Shown here: positions 16,232-24,741 of the stretch, piece by piece
Numbering within the stretch: the stretch's first letter is position 1
Layout of the letters: each line of letters begins with the position of its first letter
Assembly (NCBI GenBank): GCA_002338565.1
Contig: DDIN01000008.1
Coordinates: 303,090-367,089 of the forward strand
Length of the DNA: 64,000 nt
Reading direction: 5' to 3'
Source: Hyphomonadaceae bacterium UBA1849
GTDB taxonomy: Bacteria > Pseudomonadota > Alphaproteobacteria > Caulobacterales > Hyphomonadaceae
The notes under the pieces: model-generated
What the model saw: only the letters and a program-made list of their open reading frames with translations
What the model was told of the DNA's origin: nothing
The model's database searches: none
Made by a program: the position numbers and the translations under genes

Positions 16232-19200
16232 TTAGTAGCGAATAGCAAACCGTGCTCCGACCGCGTAATCTGTTTCAGATTCATTTGCGATAGGCCTCTC
16301 ATTAAACTCGACACGAGAGAACGCAGAGACCTCAGCCATACCGGCCATCAGAGCGGTACCGTAGCTCGCTTCGAGGTTATAATCGCGACCAGTGTCAGCC
16401 ACGCCCCAAGTCTGGGAGACAAGACCGAGTTCCCCGGTTTCACGGTTCACAACTTCGAGCGTCGTAAACTCAAACGAACCGGCCTCAACGTGCAGAGGCT
16501 GAGCGAGGCTCAGGCGGAATGTGTCGTGATCACCGATCAGACCATCCTTGCGAAGACCGATCGCAAAGGCCGTAGACGTCAGTCCTTCATCGCTAAGAGA
16601 CAGCGCACCGTCAGCAAAGCTGGTGCCGCGTGTCTCGCCAACCGTTGCAGACAGGCCGAGCTCCATACCGAATGGAAGATCGACATCAGAACCAAGTGTC
16701 ACAGCGTCGGTAACGCTACCGCCCTCAAGTGAGAGGAAGCCCGTACCCTGACCGCCCAGAAGGCTGTCATGCTCAGTCAACTGGGTATAATCGAAAGAGA
16801 GGTTCAGGTGATCAGTCAGCGCATAATTCATAGAAATATTCGCCGCACGCGCACTGAAGTCGACCAGATCATCCGCGTTATAAACGCGTTGGCCTGTCAG
16901 CGGATCAATATAGGAATGATCGTCAGAGGCTTCGGTCACGCTTGCAGAGATCGACAGACGCTCGCTCACAGCGAATTGCGTAGAGGCATAAGTGCCTCCA
17001 GACGCGAGCCCCAGAAGCGGGTTCACACCACCAGTTTCAACGTCAAAGTCTGAGTAGAAGCCGAAGACCGGGTTAGAGCTGAGGCGCGCCGCACCGTCAC
17101 CATGACCGAAGCGGAACGCGGTCTGGTTTTCAGGTGCAGAGAGCATGATGTCTGTTTGGAACGGAAGCTCACCTTCACGCACATCAGAACCCGGCGTATA
17201 TGGCGCGGCCTGCATAGACAGAGCCCAGTCGCCATTCAGACCAAGATTGACCGAAGTGCTTTGAACGTCGCCGAAGTTCGAACCTTCGCTTGCCCAATCA
17301 ACGAAACGCTGATGCAGGTGACGCTGGAAACGGCGATCGTGCTCGACGCCATCAATAACGGATTCTGTTCCATAGAGCTGGGTAGATAGCGGGATACGGA
17401 AGTCGCGGAATGTGTCTCCAACGCTCTCGAGCGCGACAACATACGCGCCATCATTTTCAAGCTGCAGCACATCAGAGCGCAAATACGCGCGACGAATCCA
17501 TCTCGCGGACTTACCACGCCAGCCACCAATAAAGTCGCCATCACCGTCATGGTCAGCGTAGAAGCGCAGGCGGTTCCAATTTAGTGGCGACAGAGCGCCC
17601 TCAACGTTCAGAAGACCCCAGCCATAAACTTCGTCAACGCCCTCTTCGCCGAGGTCAGTTGCAGACCGGAGGATCACATCAACGGTTTCCTCGGCATGGT
17701 CTTTCCACCAAGGCCACGCACCGTGGATAAGCGCGGCTGTACCAGAGACCAGAGGCGCAGCGAATGACGTACCGGCCTGACGCATAACACCGCCATTGCC
17801 ATCAGATACGAGGATAAATTCGCCCGGCGCGACGATGAAATTATTCATCACCGCACTACAATCGCCATCAACAACAAAGCAGGCATCGCCTGGCGTATTG
17901 GACCAGTCTGCGATCTCACCATCAAAGCCAAGCGCACCAACGATGATCAGCTGCTCGAGGCTACCATCATCCGCCCACTCCACATCCGTGCCGGTAACAC
18001 CTTCATTGCCAGCCGCCTTGATGAAGACAACGCCTTCATTATCGACGCCGGAAATGATGTCTGCCCACTCTTCAGAGATCAGTGTTTCAGGAACACCAAG
18101 AGACATGTTGATGATGCGCGCACCATTGTCGACGAGCGCATGCACACCGGTTTCAACATCTTCCCAACCTGCTGTCAGGGTTTCATCAAACGGGTTGTAA
18201 ACGGCGACGCTTGCATTTGGCGCGATGCCCATAATGCCGACGCCATCGTGAGGTGCGACCAGAAGGCTCACAACCGCTGAACCGTGTGTAGACGTATCGG
18301 CCGTGTCGTATCCGCCGGAATAAATTACATCGTGCGTCAGCAGGGTTTCGTCTGTGACGCCGAAATCGAGAAGACCGATGACGGCCTGCGTATTATAATC
18401 ATGGTCCTGCGTAAGCGCTGGAGACCAGTTGATTGTCGGCATCCAACCATCAACAATGTCGATGCCGTTGAACATCATCAGACCATCATGCCAGTCCACG
18501 AAGAACTGGGCGCGCTCGACCGCCGAAAGCTCTGCCAGAGATGCCGGATCGGTAGGATCAATGCCATATCGTTCGAAGATTTCCTGAGCGAAACCTGCCC
18601 AGAAGTCCTGACCAGTATAGAAAGCGACGAGTGGCGCGTACTGATCCTGGCTCAGATTGTAGAATGTGCCCAAGTCGGTCAGCAGCTGCTCGTAAGCCGC
18701 TTCGTTGCCTTCAAAGCTGTCGAGGTTGCCCCAGAAACTATCGAGGTTGCCCCAGAAGCTATCGAGGTTACCCCAGAAGCTATCGAGGTTGCCCCAGAAG
18801 CTATCAAGGTTACCCCAGAAGCTATCCAGATTACCCCAGAAGCTATCAAGGTTACCCCAGGTAGCATCCAGATTGCCGTTAAAGCTGTCCAGATTGCCCC
18901 AGAAACTATCGAGATTACCCCAGTTGGGATCGAGAAGGCCGTAATACTCTGACGGGTCCTGACCATCAGGAACAGAGAAGGCTACATAGAAGCTATCGAG
19001 ATTACCCCAGAAGCTATCAAGGTTACCCCAGAAGCTATCGAGGTTGCCCCAAAGCGCAATCGCAGGATTTCCATTAAAGCTGTCAAGATTCCCCCAGGTC
19101 GCGTCTAGTTCGCCCTCGAAGCTATCGAGGTTACCCCAGAAACTGTCGAGATTACCCCAGAAGCTATCTAGGTTGCCCCAGAAAGAATCCAGATTACCCC

Positions 19201-19630
19201 ATTGAACGGTTGCATCACCGAAGCTGTCGAGATTGCCCCATTGGGTCTCGATCACGCCATCGAAGCTGTCGAGGTTCCCCCAAAAGCTGTCCAGATTGCC
19301 CCAGTCAGCAGCGACATCACCTTCAAAACTATCGAGATTGCCCCAGAAGCTGTCCAGGTTACCCCAGAAAGAGTCCAGATTGCCCCAGAAGCTATCAAGG
19401 TTACCCCAGAAGGAATCCAGATTGCCCCACTGGCCAGAAGCATCACCTTCAAAACTATCGAGGTTGCCCCAGAAGCTGTCGAGATTGCCCCATTGCGCAG
19501 TTGCGCGTGACGCATACGGAGATGCGTCAGCAGTGGCGACATCATAGCTATCTTGCGCATGCGCGACAGAAAGGCTGCCTGCGGCGGCAAGAGACACAAG
19601 TGCGACGGATGAATACAATACAGTTTTCAT
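16232..19630 (-). CDS. Subtilisin-family (S8) protease with 27 WGNLDSF repeats and outer-membrane barrel-like C-terminus
   Basis: This 1132-aa protein starts at the ATG at 19630 (GGAG eight bases upstream, then a signal peptide ending SVAHAQ); an ORF extension of 11 residues lacks support. Residues 47-306 hold 27 identical copies of WGNLDSF in nine blocks, separated mostly by seven-residue spacers such as EGDVAAD. A linker leads to an S8 catalytic domain with Asp422 (GLLDFGV), His449 (STHGSAV), oxyanion Asn (KAAGNEG) and Ser622 (AGTSFAAP), so it should be active. The last 400 residues are rich in amphipathic strands and end in ARFAIRY, as in autotransporter barrels. Cell-surface location is inferred. 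Substrate and repeat role are unknown. Confidence 0.9.
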   Translation of the reverse strand: MKTVLYSSVALVSLAAAGSLSVAHAQDSYDVATADASPYASRATAQWGNLDSFWGNLDSFEGDASGQWGNLDSFWGNLDSFWGNLDSFWGNLDSFWGNLDSFEGDVAADWGNLDSFWGNLDSFDGVIETQWGNLDSFGDATVQWGNLDSFWGNLDSFWGNLDSFWGNLDSFEGELDATWGNLDSFNGNPAIALWGNLDSFWGNLDSFWGNLDSFYVAFSVPDGQDPSEYYGLLDPNWGNLDSFWGNLDSFNGNLDATWGNLDSFWGNLDSFWGNLDSFWGNLDSFWGNLDSFWGNLDSFWGNLDSFEGNEAAYEQLLTDLGTFYNLSQDQYAPLVAFYTGQDFWAGFAQEIFERYGIDPTDPASLAELSAVERAQFFVDWHDGLMMFNGIDIVDGWMPTINWSPALTQDHDYNTQAVIGLLDFGVTDETLLTHDVIYSGGYDTADTSTHGSAVVSLLVAPHDGVGIMGIAPNASVAVYNPFDETLTAGWEDVETGVHALVDNGARIINMSLGVPETLISEEWADIISGVDNEGVVFIKAAGNEGVTGTDVEWADDGSLEQLIIVGALGFDGEIADWSNTPGDACFVVDGDCSAVMNNFIVAPGEFILVSDGNGGVMRQAGTSFAAPLVSGTAALIHGAWPWWKDHAEETVDVILRSATDLGEEGVDEVYGWGLLNVEGALSPLNWNRLRFYADHDGDGDFIGGWRGKSARWIRRAYLRSDVLQLENDGAYVVALESVGDTFRDFRIPLSTQLYGTESVIDGVEHDRRFQRHLHQRFVDWASEGSNFGDVQSTSVNLGLNGDWALSMQAAPYTPGSDVREGELPFQTDIMLSAPENQTAFRFGHGDGAARLSSNPVFGFYSDFDVETGGVNPLLGLASGGTYASTQFAVSERLSISASVTEASDDHSYIDPLTGQRVYNADDLVDFSARAANISMNYALTDHLNLSFDYTQLTEHDSLLGGQGTGFLSLEGGSVTDAVTLGSDVDLPFGMELGLSATVGETRGTSFADGALSLSDEGLTSTAFAIGLRKDGLIGDHDTFRLSLAQPLHVEAGSFEFTTLEVVNRETGELGLVSQTWGVADTGRDYNLEASYGTALMAGMAEVSAFSRVEFNERPIANESETDYAVGARFAIRY
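18713..19492 (-). repeat. Coding tandem repeat, 21-bp unit, WGNLDSF x27
   Basis: Twenty-seven exact heptapeptides are encoded by 21-base units arranged 2-5-2-1-4-1-3-2-7. The DNA units differ at third codon positions (for example both GAT and GAC for Asp, CTC, CTG and CTT-type Leu codons, AGC and TCT/TCC for Ser), yet the peptide never changes. Spacers are mostly also seven residues long, so the register is kept. NGNLDAT and EGELDAT look like decayed units. Confidence 0.95.
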
Positions 19631-20093
19631 TACGGTGCTCCACGGCGCAGCCCCACGCGCCAAGGGGTCCGGATCTTCTGAACCTGGGCTTACAGTTTAC
19701 TTCACCCTCCATAATGCAGCGAAAAATTGAAAAGGTAAACCTTTCGTTAACCATGCGACGCAAGAAAATTAACGTAAACATGTGGATAACTAAGAAAAGT
19801 TAACGAGAAGACGGCGTGTTTTCGGGGCAAACTGCCGAAAAGGTTAATAGACAGGAAGATTAAAAGGTTAACAGAACTTCGGAAACCGTTAACGGATTAC
19901 TTAAAATCGACTAAACCGCGTAAAATTGAAGGACTGAACGTATTTTTTTCTTTCACTATAGACATCTATACTTCGAAGCAGAGCGCCAGTCGAAATGGAA
20001 TATAATCATCGACCTGATATTACCTTGGGGAATAAGAAAAGGGCGACGCAATAAAGCGCCGCCCTCTACTGATCAGAAATTGTGCAATAAGGC
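19631..20093. promoter_or_regulatory. AT-rich upstream region of the WGNLDSF protease with GTTAAC-like sites
   Basis: No gene is visible. Six G/ATTAAC/T elements start at 19746, 19768, 19799, 19843, 19867 and 19888; the steps are 22, 31, 44, 24 and 21 bases, close to whole helical turns. One contains TTAACCAT (19747-19754), the usual CtrA half-site in alphaproteobacteria; others read TTAACCTTTT on the minus strand. The set may be a regulator-binding array for the protease. No exact -35/-10 could be fixed. The terminator of the redoxin gene lies at its far end. Confidence 0.5.
20037..20066 (-). terminator. Intrinsic terminator of redoxin/cytochrome gene
   Basis: On the minus strand AGGGCGGCGC and GCGTCGCCCT form a stem with one mismatch around TTTATT, followed by TTTCTTATT. 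It lies 28 bases after the stop codon at 20094. Confidence 0.8.
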
Positions 20094-22163
20094 CTATTGT
20101 TGACCGCGTGCACGCATCATACGGTTCACTGTGATATATTCTTCCATGTCTACAGAGCCATTTCCGTCGAGATCCATACGGCCAAAGCCGGCGCGCATAC
20201 GGCTACCAAGCATGCCCGTCAGCTCATCTTCAGTGAGCTGGCCATCCATATTATCGTCCATCGCGGTGAACATGCGCGTCTCGTTCATTTCAGCTGACTG
20301 GTGATCGAGACGGTTGTCCGTCGTTTCACCCACCCAGCGGAAAGACAGGGACGTATAGAGCATTTCTTCAAAGCTCTGCTCGCCCCACGTCACCTGAATG
20401 TTTGGATCAGGGTTCGCCGCATTGGCGCTGGAATTGTCATAGACATAGTCCGAGATCAGGCGTGATCCCGCCGGAATGGAGACCGGCTCCTCAAATTCGT
20501 AGCCACGCTGCCAGTTGAAGTCATATCGCGGCAGAGACAGAAGCGTCTCTTCAGTACCATCTGGGTACTGGATACGCAGATCGGACGCATAGCCACGATA
20601 GTGCGCATGCGGGAATGCGGAGATCAGTTCCGCATCGTAAGGGAATTCCAGATAGGCCGTTTCAACATGACGCGGCTCGTTCGCGGGAATGTCGAGGCTC
20701 GCATCCAGAATAACAACGGTCCGGTTCAGAAGCTCCGGCTGTTCCTGGAAGTAGAAACCGATCTGTGTCTGGTCGATAATTTCACGGCCCACAGGCGTGT
20801 AGTGCATCTGGAAGCCGATTGCGCCGCCCGCAGGGAATGGCACGCCGGAGTTTTCCTGCGCCACAGTAGATTCCGCACCCACAGCATAGCCGCCGGTGGA
20901 GAATTCCCAGAGCGAGGTCGAACCGCGCCCATCCGCCGGCACTTCAGACATATAGCCCGACAGCACGTGGTGGACGACCTCGCGATTGCCCGCGCGAACT
21001 GTCGTGGCGCGCAGCCATGTGTCTTCTGTCAGAGGGTTCTCAACGACCGGATAAGCATAATCGACAACACCTGTTGCCGGCACGTTGTAGGCCGGAAGCG
21101 TCAGGATCAGATCAGGCTCGCCAAGCGGCCAGTCCGGCGCATGCAGATCAAGACCCGCAAGCGGGTCTTCGCCCTCACCGCGCGGCGCGCCAGCTTCAAC
21201 CCAGTGAACCAGCGTCTGCGTTTCTTCAACAGTCAGATCACGCGCATTGTGGAATGTGCCGATGGACGGGTCAGCATGCCAGGGCGGCATACGGTCCGTG
21301 CGAACCACTTCGCGGATCATCGGCGCCCAGCCCTGAATAGTCTCGTAGTCGGTCATCGCCCAGGGGCCGATACCGCCCTCCTGGTGACACTCAACGCAGT
21401 TCTCACGCAGGATTGGCGCAATCTCTTCAGCATAAGAGATTTGCATATGCTCTTCGTGATTACGCTGCTCCGGGAAGTTGATCATGCAACCGGCGCGAAT
21501 AGCAGGCGCCTCAACCGTGACGTCTTCGCCCGCCAGAACCTGAGAAATTGCGTCTGCAGCAAAGTGGTTGTTCGCTTCATTGCGTTGACGCTCATAGGTC
21601 TGGCGGTCATTCAGCGCGCCATAATAGACAACTTTGAAGCCCTGCGCCGGATCCAGCACATAAACCTGCGCTGTACGGTCATAGCCCATGGACTCGCCAA
21701 TAAGCTGGGTCACGTCATCAAGGATCGGCATATCAATGCCGTAAAGCTCTGCGTCAGCAGCGATCTCGTCACGGTCATCCTGAATATTGGAGTTGATCAT
21801 GTAGAACTGAACGCCCTGATCGGCGAACCGGTCGCGCAGCGCTTTGTAATCGGTAACAGCATTACGGACGATCGGGCAGCCGACACCGTGCGTCATCAAC
21901 ACGACCGCAGGTGCGTCAGCATGATAGAACAGCTCGTGGCTGTCGCCATTATGGTCGATCAGGCGGAAGTTATCGATATATTCCGGCGGGCCGCTGACAG
22001 GTGTCGCAGCCGTCGCCATAACCATACCGTCATGGCCGGAGTGATCCATGGCGGAATGATCCATCGCCGCATGGTCTCCTCCGCCTTCTTGCGAACATGC
22101 ACCCAACAAAAGTGCAGTGAACGCAGTCGCGACAAGCAGATTGCCTCGTTTAAAAACAGCCAT
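20094..22163 (-). CDS. Multidomain redoxin / cytochrome c / copper monooxygenase-like / EF-hand lipoprotein
   Basis: A 689-aa lipoprotein (lipobox LLLGAC, Cys23). After a Met/His-rich stretch (AAMDHSAMDHSGHDGM), a likely copper-binding segment, comes a thioredoxin-fold redoxin domain (about 60-225) with one Cys in GVGCPIVRN. A cytochrome-c-like segment has a single CXXCH (ENCVECHQ, about residue 255). The following part (about 300-600) has His-pair motifs VVHHVLSGY, GFQMHYTPVG and FPHAHYRG, like the copper sites of ascorbate-dependent (PHM-type) monooxygenases. Two EF-hands end it (DDNMDGQLTEDE, DLDGNGSVDMEE). GGAGGT precedes the ATG. A paralogue of the first 240 residues lies upstream. The oxidative chemistry is inferred. 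Confidence 0.85.
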   Translation of the reverse strand: MAVFKRGNLLVATAFTALLLGACSQEGGGDHAAMDHSAMDHSGHDGMVMATAATPVSGPPEYIDNFRLIDHNGDSHELFYHADAPAVVLMTHGVGCPIVRNAVTDYKALRDRFADQGVQFYMINSNIQDDRDEIAADAELYGIDMPILDDVTQLIGESMGYDRTAQVYVLDPAQGFKVVYYGALNDRQTYERQRNEANNHFAADAISQVLAGEDVTVEAPAIRAGCMINFPEQRNHEEHMQISYAEEIAPILRENCVECHQEGGIGPWAMTDYETIQGWAPMIREVVRTDRMPPWHADPSIGTFHNARDLTVEETQTLVHWVEAGAPRGEGEDPLAGLDLHAPDWPLGEPDLILTLPAYNVPATGVVDYAYPVVENPLTEDTWLRATTVRAGNREVVHHVLSGYMSEVPADGRGSTSLWEFSTGGYAVGAESTVAQENSGVPFPAGGAIGFQMHYTPVGREIIDQTQIGFYFQEQPELLNRTVVILDASLDIPANEPRHVETAYLEFPYDAELISAFPHAHYRGYASDLRIQYPDGTEETLLSLPRYDFNWQRGYEFEEPVSIPAGSRLISDYVYDNSSANAANPDPNIQVTWGEQSFEEMLYTSLSFRWVGETTDNRLDHQSAEMNETRMFTAMDDNMDGQLTEDELTGMLGSRMRAGFGRMDLDGNGSVDMEEYITVNRMMRARGQQ

Positions 22164-22265
22164 AAGGCTACCTCCCGTGTATTATTATCTGGAGGTAGCT
22201 ATATCAAATGTAGTGGCCAACACTCAAGAGAAACCCGAGTAAAACACTAAAGATAGGGCAAGTGA

Positions 22266-22991
22266 TCAGAGAAAATTGATCATACATCCCGCTCTGATCG
22301 CAGGTGCCGTTACGGTAACCTCTTCGCCCGCCAGCATCTGGTTCAGAACTTCTGCCGCGAAATGATTCTGAGCTTCATTCCTTTGACGCTCATAAGTCTG
22401 ACGATCATTGAGCGAGCCATAGTACATGACACGGAAATCATCTGACGGGTCCAGCACGTAAATCTGGGCGGTCCGGTCATACCCCATCTGACGGCCAACC
22501 GACTGATCTTCGTCATCCAGAATTGGCATGGTGATGGAATAGAGCTCGGCATCCGCGGCCAGCTCGTCCATGTCATCCTGAATGTTGGAATTGATCATGT
22601 AGAACGGGATCCCCTGATCCTCAAACTGCGCGGCGAGTTCTTTGTAATCAGTTACGGCGTTGCGCACGATTGGGCACCCCACACCGTGCGTCATCAGAAC
22701 CACCGCTGGGGCATCGGAATGATCGCTCAGCGTGTGCATCTGACCATCACTGCCCATCAGAGTAAAATCAGCAACATGCTCCGCAGCGCCATAAGACGGC
22801 GTATTCGCATTCGCCATTTCCATGCCTTCATGACCGGAATGATCCATGGAGCCGTGATCCATAGACGCGTGGTCCATCCCGTCATGGTTCATGCCTGCAT
22901 GCTCGTCTGCGCCCTGATCAGAACATGCCGCCAGCGCCAGCGCGGAAACCGCCGTCACGAATAAGAGCTGAGATCGCTTCGTAAAAGACAT
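22266..22991 (-). CDS. Redoxin-domain lipoprotein, short paralogue
   Basis: A 241-aa lipoprotein beginning at the ATG at 22991, chosen because GGAGG lies seven bases upstream and a lipobox (LALAAC) follows; the longer ORF adds 31 residues with no signal. It repeats the layout of the first 240 residues of the next gene: Met/His-rich stretch (MNHDGMDHASMDHGSMDH), then redoxin with GVGCPIVRNAVTDYK, INSNIQDD and NDRQTYERQRNEA. It stops at RAGCMINFL, where the longer paralogue continues (RAGCMINFPEQ) into its cytochrome part. The pair therefore looks like a tandem duplication with domain loss or gain. A copper or redox role in the periplasm is inferred. Confidence 0.85.
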   Translation of the reverse strand: MSFTKRSQLLFVTAVSALALAACSDQGADEHAGMNHDGMDHASMDHGSMDHSGHEGMEMANANTPSYGAAEHVADFTLMGSDGQMHTLSDHSDAPAVVLMTHGVGCPIVRNAVTDYKELAAQFEDQGIPFYMINSNIQDDMDELAADAELYSITMPILDDEDQSVGRQMGYDRTAQIYVLDPSDDFRVMYYGSLNDRQTYERQRNEAQNHFAAEVLNQMLAGEEVTVTAPAIRAGCMINFL

Positions 22992-23201
22992 TCGCCTTCC
23001 TCCCATATATTTATGAGAGCAGACTATATAAATAGTGCGCATGTCACTCAAGGTGCAAAAGGGGAGGTTTTGCGCGGGGTGCATTTACATCACTGAAACC
23101 ACAGCAACCAGGACGAATGAATTCAATGTCTGCGCTCCAATCTTGACGCTTCACGGTGCGATGGCCTGTGATATCAACCGACACAATGCTGCAAGGGGAC
23201 A

Positions 23202-23597
23202 ATGACCATGAAAACCGCACTCACGGGAACGACATTGAGCTTAGTGCTCGCGGCATCACTCTCAGGCATGAATGCGCACGCACAAGACCGGTATGAAGAT
23301 CACCAAACACCTGAATATCAGCAAGAAACAGAGGACGTGAAGATCGACTGCGACGCACTTCCCTCTGCTGACGAAATCATGACTGCAGAAGACGAATACC
23401 TCGAACAGCTACAGGAAGAAGTTCCGACAGATGTCACATCTGATTCCTCTATAACCCAACCGGGCCATGCACTTCTTGACTGGTTTGATGAACTCGGCGC
23501 GATCGAGTCCGTCCAAGACGTATCGGTCTGTTATCCAGAAGACGTAAACCGCATCATTGAGCGACGCCTACGCCCGGAAGAAAAAATCGAGGGTTGA
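23202..23597 (+). CDS. Small acidic secreted protein, unknown
   Basis: A 131-aa protein with a signal peptide (TALTGTTLSLVLAASLSGMNAHAQ). The mature part is strongly acidic (DYLEQLQEE-type segments, many Glu/Asp) with two cysteines (IDCDALP and VSVCYPE) that could pair. Two in-frame ATGs, at 23202 and 23208, follow AAGGGG; the second has the better spacing (nine bases). It is divergent from the redoxin genes and runs toward the exonuclease gene 57 bases on. I do not recognise a family. Confidence 0.65.
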   Translation: MTMKTALTGTTLSLVLAASLSGMNAHAQDRYEDHQTPEYQQETEDVKIDCDALPSADEIMTAEDEYLEQLQEEVPTDVTSDSSITQPGHALLDWFDELGAIESVQDVSVCYPEDVNRIIERRLRPEEKIEG

Positions 23598-23654
23598 TCA
23601 AACAGGCATGACATCGGTGCGAGACATTGCCCGACACTCACCTATATCAGTCTC

Positions 23655-24677
23655 ATGCGATCACCCGACCAGCTTCTGCACCCCACCCCAGCGGGCCTTT
23701 ATTGCCCGGTCGGCGATTTTTACATCGATCCGGTTCGCGCCGTTGATCGCGCCGTCATCACACATGGCCATGCAGACCATGCCCGTGCCGGACACGGCGC
23801 CGTGCTCGCAACACCTGAGACCATCAACATTATGGCGGCGCGCTATGGCGAGGACTTCACGGCTAAGCGCCAGCCAACAGAACTTGGCGAAGTGGTCAGC
23901 ATAAACGGCGTGGAGGTTTCACTTGCACCAGCAGGGCACGTGCTAGGCTCCGCACAGGCCGTGGTTGAGCATAAAGGCCTTCGAATGGTCTGCACGGGCG
24001 ACTATAAGCGCCGCCAGGACCCGACCTGCACACCGTTCGAACCAGTGCCATGTCATGTCTTTATATCCGAGGCGACCTTTGCGCTGCCCGTCTTTCGTCA
24101 TCCGGACGACCGGGAAGAAATCCGAAAGCTGCTACACAGCCTCACCACCTTTCCTGACCGCGCCCATCTGGTTGGCGTGTATGCACTCGGAAAAGCCCAG
24201 CGTGTCATCTCGCTTATCCGCGAAGCCGGCTACCAAGACACCATCTATATTCATGGCGCGCTGAAATCGCTTTGCGACCTTTATGAGGACCACGGCATTT
24301 CACTTGGCAGCCTTGAGCCCGCAACGCTTGAAAAAGGCGTCGCGAAAGAAGAACAGGCCAAATTCGCAGGCAAGATTGTGATGGGCCCACCATCCGCCTT
24401 TCGAGATAAATGGGCACGGCGCTTTCCAGACCCGATCACCGTCTTCTGCTCGGGCTGGATGCGCATACGCCAACGGGCCAAACAAAGCGGCGTAGAACTA
24501 CCGATTATCCTCTCAGACCATGCAGATTGGGATGAGCTCACCCAAACCGTGCGCGACGTGAACCCGCAAGAGCTTTGGGTTACACATGGCCGCGAGGATG
24601 CCCTATGTCGCTGGGCAGAACTCGAGGGCTATAGCGCCCGTCCGCTCAGGCTTGTTGGCTATGATGAGGATAGCTGA
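23655..24677 (+). CDS. Ligase-associated DNA exonuclease (metallo-beta-lactamase fold)
   Basis: A 340-aa MBL/beta-CASP-type nuclease of the kind found beside bacterial ATP-dependent ligases. The metal-binding motif ITHGHADHARAG (about residues 34-45) is intact, followed by GHVLGSAQ, TGDYKRRQDPTCTPFEP, SEATFALP, CSGWM and LSDHADWDEL near the C-terminus. Members process DNA ends before ligation. The ligase is nearby at 25758, but a secreted protease gene lies between them. No good ribosome binding site precedes the ATG at 23655. Family assignment is strong from motifs; biochemistry is from family knowledge. Confidence 0.9.
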   Translation: MRSPDQLLHPTPAGLYCPVGDFYIDPVRAVDRAVITHGHADHARAGHGAVLATPETINIMAARYGEDFTAKRQPTELGEVVSINGVEVSLAPAGHVLGSAQAVVEHKGLRMVCTGDYKRRQDPTCTPFEPVPCHVFISEATFALPVFRHPDDREEIRKLLHSLTTFPDRAHLVGVYALGKAQRVISLIREAGYQDTIYIHGALKSLCDLYEDHGISLGSLEPATLEKGVAKEEQAKFAGKIVMGPPSAFRDKWARRFPDPITVFCSGWMRIRQRAKQSGVELPIILSDHADWDELTQTVRDVNPQELWVTHGREDALCRWAELEGYSARPLRLVGYDEDS

Positions 24678-24741
24678 ACCGCATTAGTGAATTGACGAAG
24701 CCGTCAGTTTGGCAAAAACTCTCCTCAAAGGAGATTGCCCG

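Noticed and set aside
18284..18952. Plus-strand ORFs across the WGNLDSF region translating as LSRLPQK or EAIEVAP repeats.
   Set aside because: They are antisense shadows of the 21-base repeat. They lack ribosome binding sites, and the minus strand has the signal peptide, catalytic triad and terminator.
18713..19492. Short regular repeats that could suggest a CRISPR array.
   Set aside because: Units are contiguous 21-base coding repeats without unique spacers of constant length, and lie within one protease reading frame.
20601..22250. A 549-residue plus-strand ORF.
   Set aside because: It is antisense to the redoxin/cytochrome gene, has an Arg/His-rich composition typical of shadow frames, and shows no recognisable domain.
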